Positions 53,804-63,018 of a stretch of DNA of 64,000 bases are shown here, piece by piece. The translations under genes were made by a program, and so were the position numbers. Source of the DNA: Flavobacteriales bacterium (GTDB lineage Bacteria > Bacteroidota > Bacteroidia > Flavobacteriales_F > PHOS-HE28); contig JADJOG010000022.1 of the NCBI GenBank assembly GCA_016713865.1, positions 1-64,000 of the forward strand. Reading direction: 5' to 3'. How positions within the stretch are numbered: position 1 is the stretch's first letter; every line of letters begins with the position of its first letter. The notes below the pieces were generated by a model, which was not told where the DNA came from, did not search any database, and saw only the letters and a list, made by a program, of their open reading frames with translations.

Positions 53804-54502
53804 ATGACCAACCGTTTCCTCATCCTCGCTCCCGCTGGCGCCCTGCTCCTTTCGGGCTGCAACACCAACTTGCTGCAATCGCGGATATCGGAAGGCACCA
53901 TCGAGTATGCGCTGAGCTTCCCCGGCTACGACCCCAACGGGCTGATGGCGGGCATGCTGCCTGAGAAGACGATGCTGAGCTTCACCGAGGAAAAGCAGGT
54001 AGCCGAAGTGAGCGCTGGCATGGGTTTGTTCCGAACCACCATGCAGGTGGATAACGAGGCCAGGTTCATGGACTACCACATGAGCATGATGGGCAAGCGG
54101 CTCGTGAGCCATTTGAAGCCCCGCGATATGGACCTGTTCAACAGCGATTACGGCAAGCCCACCATCCTGTACACCGAGGATATCGACACCATTGCCGGGT
54201 ACCCGTGCCGCAAGGCGCTGGCTGTCTTCAACCGCTTGGAGCAGCCCGAAATCGAGTTGTGGTACACCGACCGGATCAGCATGAACGAGCCGAATTGGTT
54301 CGGGCCATTCGCTGAGATCAAAGGCGTCCTGCTCCGGTACGACGTGGTGCAGAACGGCATCCGCATGCATCTGGAAGCGCAGCGAATCACCCCTGGCAAA
54401 GTGGATGAGGTCAAGTTCCAGCCGAAGGGCGATTTCCAAGCCGTATCGGCCGATGTGCTGCATTTCGAGCTTGGGGAGGTCATGGGCACCTTCTCGATGT
54501 AG
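53804..54502 (+). CDS. Hypothetical lipoprotein
   Basis: A 232-residue protein with a lipobox (LAPAGALLLSGCNTN, C19). The mature part is beta-rich: EGTIEYALSFPG, VAEVSAGMGLFRTTMQVDN, YTEDIDTIAGYPCRKALAVF, IELWYTDRI. The IEY...F and IAGYPCRKA strings recall GLPGLI-type outer-membrane-associated proteins but I do not claim membership. Divergent from rocF. The ATG at 53804 is set at the signal peptide; upstream open codons overlap rocF. Confidence 0.78.
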   Translation: MTNRFLILAPAGALLLSGCNTNLLQSRISEGTIEYALSFPGYDPNGLMAGMLPEKTMLSFTEEKQVAEVSAGMGLFRTTMQVDNEARFMDYHMSMMGKRLVSHLKPRDMDLFNSDYGKPTILYTEDIDTIAGYPCRKALAVFNRLEQPEIELWYTDRISMNEPNWFGPFAEIKGVLLRYDVVQNGIRMHLEAQRITPGKVDEVKFQPKGDFQAVSADVLHFELGEVMGTFSM

Positions 54503-54643
54503 GGCCTTCGAAGCAGGCCTGAACCCTACGTCCCGCGCTGGACGCCCCCGGTTTCTTTGGGAATAACCTTGTTGACATCCCCGGTCAATAGCGCCTAGTG
54601 CTCGGCGTCCGCGCATCGACCTTTGCTCGCAACTGCTATTGCG

Positions 54644-56776
54644 ATGCATCTACGAATAGCGCTTGTGGCGCTCTGCCTACCTGCGATCCTTGCGACCACG
54701 AATACCTGCGCGCAGATCCCGACGCAATGCTTGGAAATCGAGAGCATCCTCGTTGATGCCTGCATCGATCTCGCAGCGTGTCCCGGAGCTTCGGAAGGAC
54801 AGAATGAGATGGTGCGCTTCCGCACAGGGCCTTTGCCAATCGCATTAGACGAGATCGCCGCTGAATGGCCCAACAACAGCTGGAATGGATTGGTGCAGAA
54901 CGTGGCCACAAGCGATCTCACGACCGCGCTCAATGCAACCATTCAAGGATGCGGCTGGCTGCTTGAGCCACCAGCGGGCATTATCCCGCCGGGCAGCCAA
55001 GTGCTCATGGTAACAAGCACGATTATGTGCGTGGCTGCGAATTCATTCGCCAACCTGAGCGATACGCTCTTCATCGTGTTCCAAGCGCCCGGCAACACCA
55101 GCGGACATTTCGCGAATCACAACAACGGAGGCACCGTGAGCCCTGTGCCCGTTGGAGCCACGAGCCTTCGTATGCTGGTGCTCTCCTATCTGCCTTCGAG
55201 CTGCTCCGACACCGTCTACTACGATCGCTCGCTGCTGACCAACACCTTGGGCAGCTATGGCGGCGGCGCAGCGCTGAATGATGGCGCCACGGCGCAATTC
55301 TCTTGGCCAGGGCCCGCGGTGGTCAGTTACGTGAACTACGGTTGCCAAGCCCCCTTCGAGCCGCTACTTGTTGAAGTGACTGATGCTGTTGGCAGCATCT
55401 GCAATGGCAGCGGCAACGTGCTTCTCACGGGCAGCATCACTGGCGCGTACGAGACCGTGCTTTGGCAAGGAGGAACAGGGAGCTTCAGCGATCCCACATC
55501 GCTTACCACGGCCTACATCGCAGGGGCTGGCGATACGGGTCCGGTAGTGGTGCAACTGTGCGCGATCGGTAGTTGCGGCGCACCCGTATGCATCGATTTC
55601 ACCCTGCCCGGCGGCAGCGCGCCATTCGTGAGCATCAGTGTCAATGGACCGATCACGCTTTGCCCGGGTGAGAGCGTCACGCTCACCGCATCTGGTGCCG
55701 ACACCTACCTCTGGAGCACTCAGGAATCCTCTGCGTCGATCACCGTGAGTACGCCAGGCACCTATTCGGTTGTAGGCACCAATGCTTGCGGCAATGGCAG
55801 CGCGCAACAAATGGTAACCGCGGCCACTGGACCCACAGTGGTTATCACTCCGAATGGACCGACATCCTTGTGTCCCGGCGACGCAATCACCTTGACGGCC
55901 TCGGGCGCTGACAGCTACCTCTGGAACACGCAGGAACCCACCCCTTCCATTACGGTGACTCAAGCTGGGACATATAGCGTGACCGGAACGAACAGCTGTG
56001 GTACAGGTGGAGCGCAGATCATCATCACCGAAGGCTCAGATCCAGAGGTGGGCATCACCGCATCGGGACCGCTCAGGCTCTGTCCCGGGCAAAGCCTGAC
56101 GCTATCGGCAAGCGGTGCGGTTTCGTACGTGTGGAACACGCAGGCCACCAGCACATCGATCACGGTGACCCAGCCGGGGGTGTACAGCGTGACCGGCACC
56201 AATGCATGCGGAACGGGCACTGCGAGTGTGGGTGTGATCGGCGTTGTTCTCGATGCAGCTTTCAGCACGGATGTCACGACAGGCGTTTCTCCGCTCACGG
56301 TCACATTCACCGAGACCAGCCCCGCTCCCGGGATAAGCACCACTTGGCAATTCGGCGATAACAGCAATGGCGTCGGACAGACCATTGCCCACACCTACAC
56401 GCAGCCCGGGACCTACACGGTTATCATGACCATCACGGATCAAGGCTGCACCGACACCGCCACTGGACAGATCATCGTGATCTCGAACGCCACGGGCCCG
56501 AGCTCCGTGACCGTGCCGAACGTCTTCACCCCGAACGGCGATGGTGTGAACGACCAGTTGCGGATGGACGCGACCGGATTGAATAGCGTCACTTTGCGGA
56601 TCTTCAATCGGTACGGCCAGCAGGTGGCCTTGCTCGAACGTGCGCAGCAATCGTGGGATGCCCGAACATTCGCTGGCGAGATCGCATCCGAAGGCACTTA
56701 CTTCTACATCCTGAACGCCGAGGGGATCGACGGAAAGGAGTTCGAAGAGTCAGGGCACATCACCCTGCTACGATAG
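54644..56776 (+). CDS. Secreted repeat protein with CHU_C (T9SS) sorting domain
   Basis: A 710-residue exported protein. Signal peptide, an N-terminal domain opening with QCLEIESILVDACIDLAACPG (resembling the lamin-tail-like domain of secreted Bacteroidota proteins), three 70-residue Ig-like repeats (about residues 329-538; each LCPG...LTASGA..YLWNTQ), a PKD domain (VSPLTVTFTETSPAPG, WQFGDNSNG, HTYTQPGTYTVIMTI) and a C-terminal gliding-motility-associated domain (PNVFTPNGDGVNDQLR, LRIFNRYGQQV, EGTYFYIL), the type B signal for T9SS export. Probably a cell-surface adhesin. Start at the ATG 54644; a variant -7 box (GACCTTTG) lies at 54618. Confidence 0.87.
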   Translation: MHLRIALVALCLPAILATTNTCAQIPTQCLEIESILVDACIDLAACPGASEGQNEMVRFRTGPLPIALDEIAAEWPNNSWNGLVQNVATSDLTTALNATIQGCGWLLEPPAGIIPPGSQVLMVTSTIMCVAANSFANLSDTLFIVFQAPGNTSGHFANHNNGGTVSPVPVGATSLRMLVLSYLPSSCSDTVYYDRSLLTNTLGSYGGGAALNDGATAQFSWPGPAVVSYVNYGCQAPFEPLLVEVTDAVGSICNGSGNVLLTGSITGAYETVLWQGGTGSFSDPTSLTTAYIAGAGDTGPVVVQLCAIGSCGAPVCIDFTLPGGSAPFVSISVNGPITLCPGESVTLTASGADTYLWSTQESSASITVSTPGTYSVVGTNACGNGSAQQMVTAATGPTVVITPNGPTSLCPGDAITLTASGADSYLWNTQEPTPSITVTQAGTYSVTGTNSCGTGGAQIIITEGSDPEVGITASGPLRLCPGQSLTLSASGAVSYVWNTQATSTSITVTQPGVYSVTGTNACGTGTASVGVIGVVLDAAFSTDVTTGVSPLTVTFTETSPAPGISTTWQFGDNSNGVGQTIAHTYTQPGTYTVIMTITDQGCTDTATGQIIVISNATGPSSVTVPNVFTPNGDGVNDQLRMDATGLNSVTLRIFNRYGQQVALLERAQQSWDARTFAGEIASEGTYFYILNAEGIDGKEFEESGHITLLR
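55628..56257 (+). repeat. Three tandem 210-bp repeats coding Ig-like units
   Basis: Units start at 55628, 55838 and 56048, each exactly 210 nt. The encoded 70-residue blocks share LCPG, TLTASGA, YLWNTQ, SITV, GTYSV and GTNACG words. Spacing is perfect but sequence has diverged, so this is an old in-frame duplication. Confidence 0.85.
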
Positions 56777-56778
56777 TC

Positions 56779-57672
56779 CTACTGGATCGAGTCGTGCTTC
56801 CGGCGCAAGGCATCTAGTGTGCCCTGAACCTCCTCTTTCGTTGCACCGCGATCCTCGGCTTTTCCAGCGCTGCTCTCCAAGCGCCCTTGCTCTTTCGCGA
56901 TATCACCTTGCACTTTGGCCTCGTCCTGCATCAGCTTGGCCAAGGAACTCTCACCCTTTGCCAGCTTCTGACGCGCCTTGGTGAGTTTCTGAAGATCCTT
57001 CGGGTCGTTGCTCAACGCGAACTTCTTCTCCAGGCCTGAGATATCGCCGCTGACCTTCGCATTGTCTCGCTGCACCTTGCCGCGCTTGGCCTTGATCTTC
57101 TCCATCTGGCTATTCGACTTGGTGATCCGCGATTGACTCTTGGCCACATCGCCCTTCGTATCAGCGAGCTTATCGCCCGCTTTGGCCAATTGCTTCTCGT
57201 AATCCGCGATTTGCACCTGCACAGTTGAGCGATTGTATTTCACCGCCAACGCGCGCATGTAGGCCTCCTGTCCGTCGTTCGAGGGCGTTGTTGTGGAATC
57301 GTTCACGGCGAAGGCCATCGTGAGCTTCACCAGATTGGCCTTCTTCTCCAGATTGGTCGCCGCCGCCGCCATGGCGGCGTTGGGCACTTGAGCCAGCCGG
57401 AGCCCTAGTGCCTTGGCCGGCTTGCTCTTGGCTACGGCAGTGCTCATGGCTTGCATATCGGCGATCCACCAGCCCATCACATCGCTGGCCTCAGCCTCAT
57501 GCACCGCAATGGTCCACGCCGGCAGTTTGAAAGTCCCGATCTGCAGGCTATCGGGCACCACCGCAATGGTCTTATCCCATTGCAACGCGTAGCCTTCGCG
57601 GGTCTTCCCGGATTGCGCTGATAGCATGCTCGCAGCCAGTGCGGCCGATATGATGAGGGTGATCTTCTTCAT
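56779..57672 (-). CDS. Hypothetical secreted coiled-coil protein
   Basis: A 297-residue protein with a signal peptide (cleavage near SMLSAQSG). Residues 30-150 form an Ala-rich helical/beta region (LPAWTIAVHEAEASDVMGWW); residues 155-285 are a long lysine-rich coiled coil (VQIADYEKQLAKAGDKLADT, KSNSQMEKIKAKRGKVQR, LTKARQKLAKGESSLAKLMQ). No family recognised. It is convergent with the T9SS cargo gene (2 nt apart). Confidence 0.75.
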   Translation of the reverse strand: MKKITLIISAALAASMLSAQSGKTREGYALQWDKTIAVVPDSLQIGTFKLPAWTIAVHEAEASDVMGWWIADMQAMSTAVAKSKPAKALGLRLAQVPNAAMAAAATNLEKKANLVKLTMAFAVNDSTTTPSNDGQEAYMRALAVKYNRSTVQVQIADYEKQLAKAGDKLADTKGDVAKSQSRITKSNSQMEKIKAKRGKVQRDNAKVSGDISGLEKKFALSNDPKDLQKLTKARQKLAKGESSLAKLMQDEAKVQGDIAKEQGRLESSAGKAEDRGATKEEVQGTLDALRRKHDSIQ

Positions 57673-58027
57673 GGTTGGTGGGGTTAGCGGTTCGCTTTCA
57701 CAAGTGACGCCTTTGGCGAGGGCAGCAAATTAACCGCAGCTTTTGACGATAGAATCTGTGTAAAGTCACGATCAATCGGGTGATTGCCTGTTCGCGAGCC
57801 ATGATCGTGCATGGTCGACTCATCTCTTGCGGCTTCATCCTGATGGTCGAATGAGTTCAATCAAGGCCAATGGCTGCTGCAGCTGCTCCTCACTGCCCTG
57901 GTGATTCTCCCTCCTCATGAAACCGCGCGACAAGCAGTGCCCGATTTACCTCGACAGTACGTCATCGCCAGCATTTGCAGCCTTCTAGCTTTGCCGCCCC
58001 TGCACCAGCAGGACTATCCATCAGCAC
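57673..58027. other. Intergenic region, 355 bp, no gene seen
   Basis: This is the longest gap in the window, between two divergent genes. It holds no convincing ORF, tRNA or repeat; the only open stretches are under 25 codons. A TAGCTTTG at 57986-57993 fits TAnnTTTG and lies 34 nt before ftcD, a likely -7 box for that gene. Confidence 0.6.
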
Positions 58028-59722
58028 ATGCAACGCAAGCTCATCGAGTGCGTGCCCAACATCAGCGAGGGCCGCGACCGTGCCAAGATCGACGCCATTG
58101 CCAGCGTAGTGGAAACCGTTGAGGGTGTTCGGCTGCTCGATATCGACCCGGGCAAAGCCACCAATCGCACGGTGATCACCTTCGTGGGCGAGCCCGAAAC
58201 GGTATGCGAAGCCGCTTTCCGCTTGATCAAGAAGGCTCAGGAGCTGATTGATATGCGTGGTCACAAAGGCGAGCATCCACGATTCGGCGCAACGGATGTG
58301 TGCCCTTTGGTGCCGATCAATGGCGTGAGCATGGAAGAATGCGCGGTGCATGCTGCCAAGCTCGGCGAGCGCGTGGGCAAGGAGCTGGGCATACCCGTAT
58401 ATCTGTATGAGGCCGCGGCTCGCGAGGAGAAGCGCCGCAACCTGGCTAACAACCGCAGCGGCGAATACGAAGGCTTGCCGAAGAAGCTGGCCGATACCGC
58501 TTGGAAGCCTGATTTCGGTCCAGCGGAATTCAATGACAGCGTGGCGCGGAGCGGCGCGATCGCGATTGGCGCGCGCAATTTCCTGGTCGCCTACAATGTG
58601 AACCTGAACACCACGAGCACGCGGCGCGCGAACGCCATCGCGTTCGACATCCGTGAGGCCGGCCGCGTATTGCGCGAGGGCGATCCGCTCACGGGTAAGC
58701 CGATCCTCGATTCGAACGGAGAGCCGAAGAAAATTCCCGGCAAGCTCAAATCGGTGAAGGGCATCGGCTGGTTCATCGAGGAGTACGGCATCGCACAGCT
58801 ATCGCTCAACCTCACGGACATCACCGTAACTCCGGTTCACATCGCCTTCGATGAAGCGTGCAAGAGCGCGGCCGAGCGCGGCATCCGCGTTACCGGCAGC
58901 GAGCTCGTAGGGCTCATCCCGAAACAATCGCTCCTCGACGCCGCAAATTTCTTCTTGGCGCGGCAAGAACGCAGCCTCGGGATCCCCGAAAGGGAGAAGA
59001 TCAAGATCGCGGTGAAGTCGCTTGGGCTCGATGATCTTGGCCCCTTCGACCCGCAGAAGAAAGTGATCGAGTACATGCTGGAGGAAACAGGCAATGAACG
59101 CCTCGTGCGCATGGACCTGAAGCGCTTCAGCGAAGAGACCGCGAGCGAGAGCCCTGCACCAGGAGGCGGATCCGTGGCGGCCTACATGGGCGCGCTCGGT
59201 GCAGCGCTGGGCACCATGGTGGCAAACCTGAGCGCGCACAAGCGCGGATGGGACGATCGATGGGAGCAATTCAGCCATTGGGCGGTGCAGGGCGAGAAAC
59301 TGCGAGGCGAACTGCTCTTCCTGGTGGATGAGGACACACGCTCCTTCGACCGCATCATGACGGCGATGGGGCTGCCGAAGGGAAGTGATGCGGAGAAGCA
59401 GGCACGGAAAGCAGCGATCACCGAGGCCACCAAGGGCGCGATCAACGCTCCTCTGCGCACCTTGGAGCTCTGCGTGGCGAGCATGGACCTGATGAAGGCC
59501 ATGGCCACCGATGGCCTGCCCGCCAGCGTGAGCGATGCCGGCGTCGGAGCCTTGTGCGCCCGCGCCGGTGCCTTCGGCGCATACCTCAACGTCAGGATCA
59601 ATTGCGCTGGCCTCTCGGATGAAGCCTTCAAGACTGACGCATTGGCCAGGGCCGAGGCGCTGAAGGAACAGGCCGAAGCGCTGGAGGCCGAGGTGATGGC
59701 GCTCGTGCTCAGGAAGGTGTAG
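58028..59722 (+). CDS. ftcD: Bifunctional glutamate formimidoyltransferase / formimino-THF cyclodeaminase
   Basis: A 564-residue FTCD: residues 1-325 are the formiminotransferase (KLIECVPNISEGRDRAKI, RGHKGEHPRFGATDVCPLVPI, LNTTSTRRANAIAFDIRE), 370-564 the cyclodeaminase (ETASESPAPGGGSVAAYMGALGA, MGLPKGSDAEKQAR, AGVGALCARAGAFGAYLNV). It moves the formimino group of FIGLU to THF and releases ammonia, consuming the product of HutI. Both domains look complete, which in many Bacteroidota allows glutamate recovery from histidine. A -7 box is likely just upstream. Confidence 0.95.
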   Translation: MQRKLIECVPNISEGRDRAKIDAIASVVETVEGVRLLDIDPGKATNRTVITFVGEPETVCEAAFRLIKKAQELIDMRGHKGEHPRFGATDVCPLVPINGVSMEECAVHAAKLGERVGKELGIPVYLYEAAAREEKRRNLANNRSGEYEGLPKKLADTAWKPDFGPAEFNDSVARSGAIAIGARNFLVAYNVNLNTTSTRRANAIAFDIREAGRVLREGDPLTGKPILDSNGEPKKIPGKLKSVKGIGWFIEEYGIAQLSLNLTDITVTPVHIAFDEACKSAAERGIRVTGSELVGLIPKQSLLDAANFFLARQERSLGIPEREKIKIAVKSLGLDDLGPFDPQKKVIEYMLEETGNERLVRMDLKRFSEETASESPAPGGGSVAAYMGALGAALGTMVANLSAHKRGWDDRWEQFSHWAVQGEKLRGELLFLVDEDTRSFDRIMTAMGLPKGSDAEKQARKAAITEATKGAINAPLRTLELCVASMDLMKAMATDGLPASVSDAGVGALCARAGAFGAYLNVRINCAGLSDEAFKTDALARAEALKEQAEALEAEVMALVLRKV

Positions 59723-59814
59723 GCTCCTTCACCGCCGCCGCCTGAAAAGACGACGCGGGCAAGACAACACAGGCAGGCGCACGCGCGTATCATTGGCAAG
59801 ATCAGCGCATCGCC

Positions 59815-62166
59815 ATGACAGCTCGAATCACCCTCCGTACCTGGTGGCGGCGCGTGCTCTACTTCTTCCCGTTCCAGCTGCTACTGCTGCACCTGAAGAA
59901 GAACCACCTGCTCCTTTTCGCCTGGCTGCTGCTCTTCGGCTACATCACCGAAGGCATCGGTGTTAAGTACGGGGTCCCCTATCTCTTCCTGTTCCCAGAG
60001 TATTTCGGTGAGGTCAGCTTCTGGTCGCACTTGATCACCGGCTTCGCGCTGGGCGGTTTCATCACCGCCTTCAACCTCTACAGCTATGCCATGCATGGTT
60101 ACCGCTTCCCATTCATAGCCACCATCGCTCGGCCTTTCCTCAAATTCAACGTGAACAACGCGATCATCCCGGTCGCGTTCATCCTCGTCTATCTATGGTG
60201 CGCCGCGCGGTTCCAGTACACGCAGGAACTTGTGCCTGCCGGTCGGGTGGCGCTTCACTTGGCTGGACTGGTGGCAGGCATCGGCCTCTTCCTCGGGATG
60301 GCCTTGATCTATTTCACGCGCACGAACACCGATATCCATAAGCTGCTCGGCAGGCCTGCTGATGAATACCAGCCCGAAGAGCCATTGATGGACATCCTGG
60401 GGCCGCAGCACGACGCGCCTCCCAAGCGCCGAAGCGAGCACAAGAAGGCCATGCGCTGGCTGCGCAGGCAGCAACGCAGTGATAAATGGCGCGTGGAGAC
60501 CTACCTCACCCCGCGCCTTCGCTTGATGCTGGCCCGAAGCAGCAGCCACTACGACCAGGAGTTGCTGCGCGATGTGCTCTGGCAGAACCACATCAACGGC
60601 TCCATCTTCGAAGTGGTACTGGTGCTCACCTTCATCCTGCTCGGTGCCTTCAGCGATGTGCCGCTCTTCGCCATACCTGCTAGCGCGAGCGCATTCCTTT
60701 TGTTCACCATGCTGCTCATGGTCGTTAGCGCATTGTTCAGCTGGATGCAAGGATGGACCGGCACGGTGATCATCGCGGTGCTCGTTGGCCTCAATTGGCT
60801 GAGTCATCGCACTGAGGGTTTCCTGTACGATACAAGCGCGTATGGCCTCGATTACAGCGCGCCCGGCGCTGTGTATGATCGCGCGGTCATCACGGCCCAA
60901 GCCAACGACACCCTTGCCGCACGAGCCGATGCGGAAGCCATGGAGCGCATACTCGACCGCTGGGCCGAGCGCAACAGCCCGCTGGCCAAGTCAGGCGAGA
61001 AACCCAAGCTGCTCCTGATCAGCACCAGTGGCGGCGGGCAACGAAGCATGCTATGGAGCTTGCGCTGCCTGCAAGTGGCGGATAGCATGATCGGAGGCAA
61101 CCTGATCGATCGCACCGCGCTGGTCACAGGCTCATCCGGCGGACTCATCGGCGCTGCTTATTACCGGCAACTGCAGCATCAGGATCAGCAGGATGGCGGC
61201 GTCCGGCGTTTCGATCGGTCTCTCATCGATGAGCTCAGCGGCGACATGCTCAATCCGATAGCCTTCAGTTTCGTGACCAACGACATGTTCATCCGATGGC
61301 GTAGGGTGAAGGATGGTCCGCGCAGTTACACGCTTGATCGCGCCGAGGCTTTTGAGCGCCGCCTGAATGCGAATACCCGCGGCGCACTGGACATCCGCTT
61401 AGGCGACATGGCCGAAGCTGAGCGCATGGCACGATCACCCATGCTCATGGCCGCACCCGTGAGCATCAATGATGGTCGACGATTGCTCATCAGCGCGCAA
61501 CCGATCGCGCATTTGGCCGCCATCACGCCGTACGCGCGCTTGAGCGCGATGAATCAGGCGGAGAGTATCGAGTTCCGCCGCTTCTTCGCAGCGCATCAAC
61601 CTGATAGCCTGAAGCTCACCAGCGCGTTGCGCATGAGCGCGAGCTTTCCTTACATCACACCGGTAACCACCTTGCCCAGCAACCCGTCCATGCGCGTGAT
61701 GGATGCTGGCGTGCGCGACAATTACGGCTATCGCACCATCCTCGCATTCCTGATGGCGCACCGGAGGTGGATCGATGCGAACACGAGCGGTGTTGTGCTG
61801 CTGCAGCTGCGCGATTCGCAGAAGGAACTGGAGGTGCAGCCCAGCAGCAGCTCGCTCATCGGGCGCATGCTGGACCCCGTGGGCAGTGTGTACGACAACT
61901 TCGTGCGCGTGCAGGATCAGGACTACGACTATATGCTGCGCTTGTTCAGCCAGCCCGGGAGCGTGCCGCTCGAAGTGATCGACCTCCAGCTCCGGCATGG
62001 TGCCGAGGAGCGCATCTCGCTCAGCTGGCACCTGACCCGCGTTGAGCGCGAACGCGTGCTGCATACCGTGAACAATGCGCCTAACCAAGCAGCGCTGCAG
62101 CGCCTGATCAACTGTTTGCGCCCGGATTCCCATCAGGCCGCTGATGCCAGCGGACCAGTCCAGTGA
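59815..62166 (+). CDS. Membrane-anchored patatin-like phospholipase
   Basis: A 783-residue protein. The first 340 residues carry several transmembrane helices in two groups (about 15-190 and 255-330) separated by a basic soluble loop. A patatin domain follows: oxyanion-type LLLISTSGGGQRSMLW, the nucleophile elbow ALVTGSSGGLIG (GxSxG), FPYITPVTTLPS and the dyad VMDAGVRDNYG. So a lipid acyl hydrolase on a membrane scaffold, probably acting on membrane lipids. Its last 59 nt overlap the convergent kinase gene. Standard patatins usually lack such a large membrane part. Confidence 0.85.
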   Translation: MTARITLRTWWRRVLYFFPFQLLLLHLKKNHLLLFAWLLLFGYITEGIGVKYGVPYLFLFPEYFGEVSFWSHLITGFALGGFITAFNLYSYAMHGYRFPFIATIARPFLKFNVNNAIIPVAFILVYLWCAARFQYTQELVPAGRVALHLAGLVAGIGLFLGMALIYFTRTNTDIHKLLGRPADEYQPEEPLMDILGPQHDAPPKRRSEHKKAMRWLRRQQRSDKWRVETYLTPRLRLMLARSSSHYDQELLRDVLWQNHINGSIFEVVLVLTFILLGAFSDVPLFAIPASASAFLLFTMLLMVVSALFSWMQGWTGTVIIAVLVGLNWLSHRTEGFLYDTSAYGLDYSAPGAVYDRAVITAQANDTLAARADAEAMERILDRWAERNSPLAKSGEKPKLLLISTSGGGQRSMLWSLRCLQVADSMIGGNLIDRTALVTGSSGGLIGAAYYRQLQHQDQQDGGVRRFDRSLIDELSGDMLNPIAFSFVTNDMFIRWRRVKDGPRSYTLDRAEAFERRLNANTRGALDIRLGDMAEAERMARSPMLMAAPVSINDGRRLLISAQPIAHLAAITPYARLSAMNQAESIEFRRFFAAHQPDSLKLTSALRMSASFPYITPVTTLPSNPSMRVMDAGVRDNYGYRTILAFLMAHRRWIDANTSGVVLLQLRDSQKELEVQPSSSSLIGRMLDPVGSVYDNFVRVQDQDYDYMLRLFSQPGSVPLEVIDLQLRHGAEERISLSWHLTRVERERVLHTVNNAPNQAALQRLINCLRPDSHQAADASGPVQ

Positions 62167-62995
62167 GCGGGTCGCGCTCCACCTTCACCAGTTCCATTCC
62201 GTGATCGAATAAGCAATTGGCCAGCAGGTCGCGGTACGCGAAGGCGATGGAACCGGTGGCGAATACGCGCTCGCGCTGCTCTTGCGAATGGAATGGCTTA
62301 ATCGCTTCGATGAACGCATGGAAGCGCGAGGCGATCAGATCATGCGCATAAGGGGTTTCGCTGATCGCGGATAAACGCCCGGCGTACGCAGCTAGCGCGC
62401 GCGATGGGAACGGGGACCGGTACACCTCGTTGATCACGGTGGCTGCATCCGGTCCAGATGCACCGAACAAGGCCAAACGAGCATCCTCAGGCATGCGCTT
62501 GTAAAAGGCATCCTGAAGCAGCATCCGGCCGATATCGGCTCCACTGCCTTCGTCGCCCAGCACATAACCCAAGGAGGGGAAAGCCGTGTGCAGCATCTCT
62601 CCATCGAACCAACCCGCATTGGATCCCGTGCCGAGGATGATCACCGTACCGGCTTCCGTACCGCATAGACCAATGGCGGCACCATCCAGATCGGAACGGA
62701 TGCGCATGGCTGCAGCGGGCCACACCTGGCGCAATGCGCTCTCCATGACCACAGCGCGGTCCGCTGTGCCGCAACCGGCACCATAAACATTGATCCGCTT
62801 GGCATTCAAAGCGAGCGGTAACCGTTCGCTGAAATAGCCAAGCAGACCTTTCGCGAAAGCGGCCGGATCACCGCTGAGCGGGTTGAAGCCGGGCATGCCT
62901 TCACCGGCCAGCGGCAGCACCGTGGCTTCGTTGTTCGCGCCGAGCAAGGCCCAACGCGACGAACTGCCACCCACCTCAGCGATCAGCTCGGGCAT
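62108..62995 (-). CDS. BadF/BadG/N-acetylglucosamine kinase-like protein
   Basis: A 295-residue ASKHA-fold ATPase: phosphate-1 LIAEVGGSSSRWALL, the NVYGAGCGTADR strand, VIILGTGSNAGWF (phosphate-2) and LGDEGSGADIGRMLL. These marks are shared by N-acetylglucosamine kinases, which would phosphorylate recycled GlcNAc. I do not assign a precise substrate. The start ATG at 62995 is at the phosphate-1 strand. It overlaps the patatin gene by 59 nt at its 3' end. Confidence 0.88.
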   Translation of the reverse strand: MPELIAEVGGSSSRWALLGANNEATVLPLAGEGMPGFNPLSGDPAAFAKGLLGYFSERLPLALNAKRINVYGAGCGTADRAVVMESALRQVWPAAAMRIRSDLDGAAIGLCGTEAGTVIILGTGSNAGWFDGEMLHTAFPSLGYVLGDEGSGADIGRMLLQDAFYKRMPEDARLALFGASGPDAATVINEVYRSPFPSRALAAYAGRLSAISETPYAHDLIASRFHAFIEAIKPFHSQEQRERVFATGSIAFAYRDLLANCLFDHGMELVKVERDPLTGLVRWHQRPDGNPGANS

Positions 62996-63018
62996 GGCGC
63001 TAAGATGGCCTATTGGAA

